A stretch of DNA of 64,000 nucleotides, taken from the NCBI RefSeq assembly GCF_004027225.2, contig NC_044301.2, positions 25,484,210 to 25,548,209 on the forward strand, given 5' to 3'. The stretch comes from Strigops habroptila. Lineage: Eukaryota > Chordata > Aves > Psittaciformes > Psittacidae. The position numbers were made by a program, and so were the translations under genes. Under the pieces are notes generated by a model that was not told the DNA's origin, did not search any database, and worked only from the letters and a program-made list of their open reading frames with translations. Shown piece by piece: positions 57,881 through 64,000 of this stretch (positions are counted from its first letter, which is position 1; every line of letters begins with the position of its first letter).

Positions 57881-58629
57881 TTAACGTGTCTTTGAGGGAG
57901 CCTGGTGTGGCCGATAGACAACTGGGCACACCACCACTACTCCCATGTCCCCTCGGTTAAGAGCTTCCTGCCTGCAGTCCTGCCATCGGTCCTCCAAACC
58001 CCACCCCTGCTTCCCTGTAAATGTCTGCACCTCAGCAGGAGGAGAAAACAAGTCCGGCTCCTTCTCCGGATCAACAAAACCAGAATCAAAGGGGTCCATA
58101 GGGTCGTTAGGATCATCAGGGTTATCAGGGTCATCACCCGACTCAGCCGCTCCTGACAGAGGCGCTTGCGCCGCGAGGATCGTCGTGATCAGCGGTGAGG
58201 ACTGCGACGACAAAGGAGGCGCAGACGGGGAGACAGAAGGGGGTACGGGAGGGCAGCTGGTGATGAGGCTTCAGGAGATTTTACCCCCTCACGAGCATCG
58301 GTAGCTTCCTTAGACGTGACAGCATCAGCGGCAGCGCTGGTCTGTACCTGGTGAAGAGTGGCCACGATCTGCCACCAGGTTGCCAAATGCTTCCCTGCTG
58401 TGGGGTCCCTGTTTGAAGCAGCATCATGCAGCCGTTTACCAACAATTTGCCAAGCGGGGATTTGGAAAGTGCCGCCAGCCGGAAAGTCAGGCACTTTATC
58501 ACAGATCCATTCTAACAAAGTCACAAGTTGCGGACCCGATATGGGCCGATGCTGAGCTTCAAGCAGACAGCGCATTACTTCCAGACTGTGCTGCTGATCT
58601 CGGGATAACTTCCCTCCCTCGGTTCCCAA
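57881..58629 (-). pseudogene. Nested ERVK gag, matrix part
   Basis: Start at 58629 with glycine 2 (MGTEGGKLSRDQQ), matrix-like helices (LLEWICDKVPDFPAGG, AWQIVGKRLHDAASN), then after a frame change near 58200 an acidic spacer ([27 protein letters not shown]) closely like the gag of the surrounding ERVK. It stops at about 57881, before the capsid. Confidence 0.88.
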
Positions 58630-58735
58630 CCACTCACCTGCTTAACGGTGATGGGTGCACAATATCAAAGTTCCCGCGGCTCCTGGTTCAGTCAGGCTAC
58701 GCCACCGGTTTGGGCTCTGTGAGCCTCCTATTCAT

Positions 58736-58754
58736 GTCCCAGTTCAGGCAGCCA
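58736..58754 (-). promoter_or_regulatory. Primer-binding site, tRNA-Lys3-like (nested ERVK)
   Basis: Minus reading TGGCTGCCTGAACTGGGAC, two bases from the 5' LTR. It resembles the tRNA-Lys(UUU) site (TGGCGCCCGAACAGGGAC) with one inserted T and two substitutions. Confidence 0.65.
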
Positions 58755-58756
58755 TT

Positions 58757-59126
58757 TGTGGCGTATGAAAGGCACGGACTCAGAGCATCTTCATGCAGCA
58801 AATCACTTTATTGCTTATTGCTCTAGCTTTTATATCATTCTAGCAAAAGATATTTTTAGCCTATTGCTCTACCTTTTATACCAAGCTAGTTTTAGCACAT
58901 CATGTTTAGTTCCTGGTTTACAGTTTTGTTTTGTCAACATTCTTCGTCGTTTCACAAACAGTCCCAAAATAACCAGTTCCTTATCTTTCTGTTCTCCTAC
59001 TCCTGTCCATCTGGGTTGCTCTGCTTAATCACACAGTGTACTTTGCTTCTTCTTTAATTCTTTCTTCTCCAGCCAAGCAGTTACTTCTCTTTGGCAATAA
59101 TCAAATAGTTTCCATCCTCTCCTACA
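58757..59126 (-). repeat. Nested ERVK 5' LTR
   Basis: 370 bp. Minus-strand reading has two TATA-like boxes in a short duplicated module (GGTATAAAAGGTAGAGCAAT and GATATAAAAGCTAGAGCAAT) and an AATAAA signal near 58807-58812. Outer end CTCCTACA is followed by the TGTTAG duplication. Confidence 0.93.
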
Positions 59127-59132
59127 TGTTAG

Positions 59133-59247
59133 TGTTTATTAGCTTGTTAATTTGTATTCCTTGTTTAATGAAACTTATGCAATCTCTTATTGATCGAGCC
59201 CTCAAACAGGTATTGATAGTAGATGTACAAAATAAAAAAGGGGGAGA
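59133..59247 (+). pseudogene. ERVK env, 3' end after the nested insertion
   Basis: Resumes the TM membrane span and tail (VFISLLICIPCLMKLMQSL, RALKQVLIVDVQNKKGG) that was cut at 56733, ending in the polypurine tract AAAAAAGGGGGAGA just before the LTR. Confidence 0.88.
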
Positions 59248-59490
59248 TGTGGGAGGTGAAGGCGACAGGATCTGCATGATGGGCTTGAGCAACACTCTGA
59301 ATGCAAGCTATGAGGCCCTGATACCGGACAAGTCTTGGGCCGATAAGCCAGGATGTTGAAAGACAGGAAAAGCGTGGCATGCCCGGGCATGTTGGGAAAG
59401 TACCGAATGAGGAATAAAAGGGGCTTGATTGTAGTAAAGCTTTGTCTCAGTATCCTCACCGACCTGAGTCCGTGCCTTCAATACGCCACA
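59248..59490 (+). repeat. ERVK 3' LTR (outer copy)
   Basis: 243 bp, TGTGGGAGG...ACGCCACA, with AATAAAAG near 59413. Its last about 30 bases (CTGAGTCCGTGCCTTC) match the 3' end of the nested LTR, so the two families are related although their U3 regions differ. Confidence 0.9.
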
Positions 59491-60503
59491 GAATACCACC
59501 AAGAGATCTTCCCCGAGGCTGGACAGTCATGAGTGGCAGGGTGTGTGGGATAGTATGGGCAAGCTCCTAGGCCAGTGGGTCCCTCCAGTGATTTGGAACT
59601 TAACCCCTGAACTAATGCAAAATCTGGAAAAAATAGCATAACACTTAGACAAGGTGTGCTGTCATCCTGGCAATACCAGAGAGGGACAAATCACTGCAAT
59701 GTACTGGGGCTTGGCCTACACCTACAGAGCCCTGCTCAACACTATCCAGTACCCTCAAGGGGAACAAGATGTCCCTGGATCTGATGGCAAAGCAACAGAC
59801 AATGCGGCTGCTCTGTCCCCAGCAACAAGCACAGCAGCCACTCCAACCCCAGCGAAAGACAGTGCAGCCACTCCAACTCCAGTAGCAGACACTGCAGCTG
59901 AACCAAAGGACTGATCTGTGCCACTATCAGTTGCCCCTATAGGCAAGAGAAAAGCAAACAAAAAGCACAAAAAGCAACTCATGTAGTGAAGGAAGATGAA
60001 GAAGACTCAGTGCCAGAACTAGAGGGGGTGACACCTGAATGAGAGAAATGAGAGGAATTAGTACAAGAAACAGAGGAAGAGGAAGAACAAGAGGTAACTT
60101 CTCGATCCCTGTCCTGGACTGAGCTGTGGAATATGCGAAAAGATGTTGGCCATCTTCCAGGTGAGTACATCATCACCTGGTTGCTCTGCTGCTGGGACAA
60201 TGGGGCCTACAGTCATGAACTAGAAGGTAGGGAAGCCAAGCAGCTGGGATCACTTGCTAGGGAAGGGGGAATTGACAAAGGAATTGTGAAAGAGAAGCAA
60301 GTCCTGAGCCTCTGGAGGCAGCTCTTGGCAGCTGTGAAGGAAGCACATTGGGTCTTCATCTTTCTTCACTGCACAGGTTGCTCTTTGTGCCTCTCATTTG
60401 CTTTTCCCCTTGCTTTTAGGGGCTAAAAAAAAAAAGCGATGGTATATTGAAAAATGTGGAATCTGAGCATGACGTGAATGGTATGGAATAAGGGGGTGGA
60501 TAC
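59491..60503 (+). pseudogene. ERVL-like gag and 3' tail (copy F, right part)
   Basis: Resumes gag after the inserted block (ACCACCAAGAGATCTTCCCC; RTTKRF region of copy B). The frame 59654-59914 has an alanine/threonine/proline repeat (SAATPTPVADTAAEP) with a period near 36 bases. Acidic EEEEQEV-type sequence follows near 60070. At about 60430-60503 gag passes into the 3' tail and polypurine tract (AATAAGGGGGTGGATAC); protease and pol are deleted. Confidence 0.72.
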
Positions 60504-60915
60504 TGTCCTGGGTTCAGCTGTAACAGTTATTTTTCTCCTTCCTAGTAGCTGATCCAGTGCTGTGTTTTCAACTTTAGCCTGAGAACAATGCTGATAACAT
60601 ACCAGTGTTTTAGTTGTTGCTAAGTAATGCTTACCCCGATCAAAGACTTTTCAGCCTCTCGTGGTCTGCCAGTGAGGAGAGGTACAAGAAGCCAGGAGGA
60701 AGCAGAGACAGGACACCTGAACCAGACTAGCCAAAGGGGTATTCCATACCACAGGATGTCATGGCCAGTAAATGAACTGGGCGAGTCAGGCTGGAAGGGC
60801 CAGATCTCTGCGCGAGTCAGGCTGGGTATCGGTTGGCGGGCGGTGGGGAATTGTTTTGTGCTTCACTTGGGTTTATTGCGTTTTTTCCTTTTTAGTTTTA
60901 TATTTTCTCCCCTTG
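60504..60915 (+). repeat. ERVL-like LTR, variant, interrupted
   Basis: 412 bp from TGTCCTGGGTTCAG. The 5' half follows the family, but from about 60770 it diverges (GGCGAGTCAGGCTGG, TTGTGCTTCACTTGGG) and TATATAAA is replaced by GTAAATGAAC. It is cut at TCCCCTTG, where a minus-strand provirus is inserted; the rest should lie beyond the right edge. Confidence 0.88.
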
Positions 60916-61474
60916 TGTCGTGGTTTGAGCCCAGCCGGTAATTCGGAACCACGCAGCCGCTCGCTCACTCCCCCCCTTCTTCCTCCCCCCGCTCCCGGGG
61001 GGATAGGGAGGAGAATCAGAAGAATCCAACTCCCACGGGTTGAGAGTCCAGCAACTAAGGTATAATACAAAACCACTACTGCTATCACCAATGATAATAA
61101 CGATAAGGGAAATAACAAGGGGAGAGGATACAATTGCTCACCACCTGCCGACCAATACCCAGCCCGACCCGAGCAGTGATCTCGGCCTTCCGGGTAACTC
61201 CCCCCGGTTTATATACTGAGCATGACGTGCTGTGGTATGGAATACCCCTTTGGCTAGTTTGGGTCAGGTGTCCTGTCTCTGCTTCCTCCCGGCTTCCCCT
61301 CCTCCCTGGCAGAGCATGAGACTGAGAAAGTCCTTGGTTGGAATAAACATTACTTAGCAACAACTAAAAACATCAGTGTTATCAGCATTGTTCCCAGGCT
61401 GAAAGTTAAAAAACACAGCACTGCACCAGCTACTAAGAAGGAGAAAAATGACTGCTATAGCTGAACCCAGGACA
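60916..61474 (-). repeat. ERVL-like LTR (3' LTR of copy G)
   Basis: 559 bp, minus orientation, TGTCGTGGTTTGAGCC to AACCCAGGACA; the tail and polypurine tract follow directly. Confidence 0.94.
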
Positions 61475-61725
61475 GTATCCACCCCTTATTCCACACCATT
61501 CACGTCATGCTCAGATCCCACATCTCTCAACACATCATCGTCCTTGTCCCATATATAGACATATATATACACCCATACCCAAAGAGAAAGATATTATTCC
61601 CTAGTCCATGGACCAATCCCTATAAAATTGCTGAATTCATCCAGTCCATGATGTCAGGCTCCATCTCTTGTAATAGTATTTCAGGGCAGGAGGGACGGTG
61701 TGTAGTGTTGGATTGTTGCCTGCTG

Positions 61726-64000
61726 GTATAGTCAATCTGCCAGGCCTCCCCATACTTGTACTTCAGCCATCATCCTCCATACCAGAGAGGCTTTAATCAT
61801 TTGGCTTCCTTAATTGCAGCACGTTTCACATTCATGAATAACCTGGGCAATAGTGTCCATTGTTAAGTCCACCCCTCGATCACGAGCCCATCTATATGTT
61901 GCATCTCTGCCTTGATGGCCTGAGGTGTCATGGGCCCACTGGGCTAAAAATAATTCACCCTTATGTTGCCAATCCAAGTCCATCTGAGCCACTTCAATCT
62001 TGGCAGCTTTATCCACTTGCTGGTTGTTCTGGTGTTCCTCAGTGGCCCGACTCTTGGGTACATGAGCATCTACGTGGCGTACCTTCACCATCAGGTTCTG
62101 CACCTGGGCGGCGATATCTTGCCACAATGCAGCAGCCCAGATGGGTTTCCCTCTGCGTTGCCAGTGGCTCTGTTTCCATTGCTGCAACCACCCCCACAGG
62201 GCATTTGCCACCATCCATGAGTCAGTATAGAGATCAAGGACTGGCCATTTTTCTTGTTCAGCAATGTCCAAGGCCAGCTGGATGGCTTTCACCTCTGCAA
62301 ACTGACTCAATTCACCCTCTCCTTCAGCTGTTTCTGCAACTTGTCCCAGGGGACTCCACACAGCTGCCTTCCATTTCTGATGCTTTCCCACAATATGGCA
62401 GGACCCATCAGTAAACAAGGCATATTGCTTTTCACTCTCTGGCAGTTTGTTATATGGTGGGGCCTCTTCAGCATGCATCACCTCCTCTTCTGGTGACATC
62501 CCAAAGTGTTTCCCCTCTGGCCAGTCCATGATGACTTCTAGAATTCCTGGACGACTGGGATTTCCTATTCGAGCTCGTTGTGTAATTAGTGTGGCCCACT
62601 TACTCCATGTAGCATCGGTTGCATGATGTGTAGAGGAGACCCTGCCTTTGAACATCCAGCCCAGCACAGGCAACCGGGGTGCCAGGAGGAGCTGTGCTTC
62701 AGTTCCAATCACTTCTGAGGCAGCTCGAACCCCTTCATAGGCTGCCAGTATCTCTTTTTCAGTGGGAGTATAGCTGGCCTCGGATCCTTTATATCCCCGA
62801 CACCAAAAGCCGAGGGGTCGACCTCGAGTCTCCCCTGGAGCTTTCTGCCAGAGGATCCAGGTAGGACCATTCTCCCAGGCTGCGGTATAGAGCACATTTT
62901 TCACATCTGGCCTGGTCCGGACTGGTCCAAGGGCTACTGCATGAACTATTTCTCGTTTAATTTGTTCAAAGGCTTGTTGTTGCTCAGGGCCCCATTTGAA
63001 ATCATTCTTCTTCCAGGTCACGTGGTAGAGAGGGCTTACAATCAGACTGTAATTTGGGATGTGCATTCTCCAAAACCCCACAAAACATAAGAAAGCTTGT
63101 GTTTCTTTCTTGTTAGTTGGTGGAGACATTGCTGTTATCTTGTTGATCACATCTGTGGGGATCTGGTAACATCCATCTTGCCATTTTATTCCCAAAAATT
63201 GAATCTCCTGTGCAGGTCCCTTGACCTTACTCCGTTTTCTGTCAAAACCGGCCTTCAGCAGAATTGGGATTATCTTCCTCCCTTTCTCAAAAACTTCTTC
63301 CGCTGTATCGCCCCACACGATGATGTCATCAATGTATTGCAGGTGTTCTGGAGCTTGCCCCTGTTCCAGTGCAGTCTGGATCAATCCATGGCAGATGGTA
63401 GGGCTGTGTTTCCACCCCTGGGGCAGTCGGTTCCAAGTGTACTGGACGCCCCTCCAAGTGAAAGCAAACTGTGGCCTGCATTCTGCTGCCAAAGGGATTG
63501 AGAAAAATGCATTGGCAATGTCAATTGTGGCATACCACTTGGCTGCCTTTGACTCCAGTTCATACTGAAGTTCTAACATGTCCGGTACGGCAGCACTCAA
63601 TGGTGGTGTGACTTCGTTCAGGCCACGATAGTCTACTCTTAGTCTCCTCTCTCCATTAGACTTTTGCACTGGCCATATGGGGCTATTAAAGGGTGAGCGG
63701 GTCCTGCTGATCACTCCTTGGCTCTCCAGTCTACGGATCAGCTTATGGTTGGGAATCAAGGAGTCTCAGTTGGTTTCGATATTGCCGCCGGTGCACTGTT
63801 GTGGTCGCAATTGGCACTTGTTGTTCTTCGACTTTCAGCAATCCCACAACAGAAGGATCCTCTGAGAGACCAGGTAAGGTGGACAGCTGCTTAATTTCCT
63901 CTGTCTCCAAGGCAGCGATATCAAAAGCTCATCTATACCCTTTTGGTTCTTTGAATTACCCTCTCCTGAGATAGTCTATGCCAAGGATGCATGGAGCCCC
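61726..64000 (-). pseudogene. ERVL-like pol: intact RT-RNase H frame, integrase core deleted (copy G)
   Basis: The frame 63759-61810 is open for 649 codons. RT: NSPIWPVQKSNGERRLRVDY, TIDIANAFFSIPLA (catalytic Asp), LPQGWKHSP, YIDDIIVWGDT (catalytic pair). Connection: TPTEKEILAAYEGVRAA. RNase H: FTDGSCHIVG, FAEVKAIQLALD, YTDSWMVANALWG and NQQVDKAAK give all four acids. The frame ends with the integrase zinc module (HDTSGHQ...HECETC). A TGA at about 63766 separates it from upstream RT/protease, at a site that is CGA in copy D. Just past the zinc module pol is cut and joined to the 3' tail at 61726. Confidence 0.93.

Larger units (their letters stand above)
56728..59132 (-). mobile_element. Nested ERVK provirus, internally deleted, in env
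   Basis: Minus orientation, 56734-59126 (2.4 kb), with target duplication TGTTAG at 56728-56733 and 59127-59132. LTRs 56734-57103 and 58757-59126, 370 bp each, about 14 differences (about 4%). From its 5' end: LTR, tRNA-Lys3-like primer site, gag matrix part, a large gap with unexplained sequence, env TM, polypurine tract, LTR. pol is absent, so it would have moved only with help. Confidence 0.92.
51200..59490 (+). mobile_element. ERVK provirus, 5' truncated, with nested ERVK in env
   Basis: A class II retrovirus lacking its 5' LTR, leader and Gag N-terminus, starting near 51200 against CR1. Order: gag, dUTPase-protease, RT, RNase H-integrase, env, polypurine tract, 3' LTR (59248-59490). A minus-strand ERVK (56734-59126) interrupts env. 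To the right, ERVL-like gag resumes. Every gene has stops or frameshifts. Confidence 0.92.
60916..64000 (-). mobile_element. ERVL-like provirus inserted in an ERVL-like LTR (copy G), continues past the edge
   Basis: 3' LTR 60916-61474, 3' tail 61475-61725, then pol from 61726 to the window end. The left flank CCTTG (60911-60915) is the expected 5-base duplication; its partner would be outside the window. The integrase core and C-terminus are deleted between the tail and pol. gag and the 5' LTR are not in view. Confidence 0.92.

Noticed and set aside
1..64000. CRISPR arrays, bacterial operons or prophage
   Set aside because: No spaced direct repeats or bacterial genes; all features are those of a vertebrate nuclear genome.

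Overview
The window looks like a repeat-crowded, gene-poor stretch of a bird nuclear genome. The evidence is several CR1 LINE fragments with the avian CR1 3' end (repeats of the TCTATGAT type), many copies of one ERVL-like endogenous retrovirus family with a LTR of about 565 bp, and class II (ERVK, alpha/beta-like) proviruses. No complete host protein-coding gene is recognisable. The host sequence between the repeats is AT-rich and intron- or intergene-like, apart from one strong CpG island at about 47.8-48.6 kb that is probably a host promoter. The species cannot be named. A W chromosome or heterochromatic origin is possible but is only inferred from repeat density.

Layout: 1-3886, two tandem ERVL-like copies (+) sharing one LTR; 3887-8284, host; 8285-9828, CR1 (+) with a dead reverse transcriptase; 9999-10551, solo LTR with 5-bp TSD; 10712-13477, CR1 (-) split by a rearranged ERVL-like insertion (5-bp TSD GACCT); 13478-18962, host; 18963-23159, ERVL-like copy (-) with a wrong-way LTR on its left and a full-length tRNA-Lys(CUU) copy fused to its primer-binding site; 23160-24194, host; 24195-30448, a complete-ended ERVK provirus (6-bp TSD GAGTTT, two 397-bp LTRs, tRNA-Trp primer site) whose interior contains the LTR, tRNA-Arg primer site and leader of a different retrovirus; 30449-36353, host; 36354-37041, CR1 (-); 37091-43545, long ERVL-like copy (-); 43546-49840, host with the CpG island; 49841-64000, a nest: ERVL-like (+) interrupted by CR1 (-) and by an ERVK (+), which itself carries a 2.4-kb internally deleted ERVK (-) in env (TSD TGTTAG), and finally an ERVL-like provirus (-) inserted in the outer ERVL-like LTR and running off the window.

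The retroviral genes are nearly all broken by frameshifts, stops or deletions. The best preserved is an uninterrupted 649-codon RT-RNase H frame at 61810-63759 (-), which lacks the integrase core. The ERVL-like copies show gag, protease, RT, RNase H and integrase but no env; the ERVK copies carry a dUTPase-protease region and a gamma-type TM envelope subunit.

The most interesting observation is the 76-base tRNA-Lys copy at 22509-22584. It includes the post-transcriptional CCA, joins the 18-base primer site exactly, and has A-to-T at tRNA position 58, the m1A58 position where reverse transcriptase normally stops. This looks like a genomic fossil of reverse transcriptase reading through its primer tRNA.
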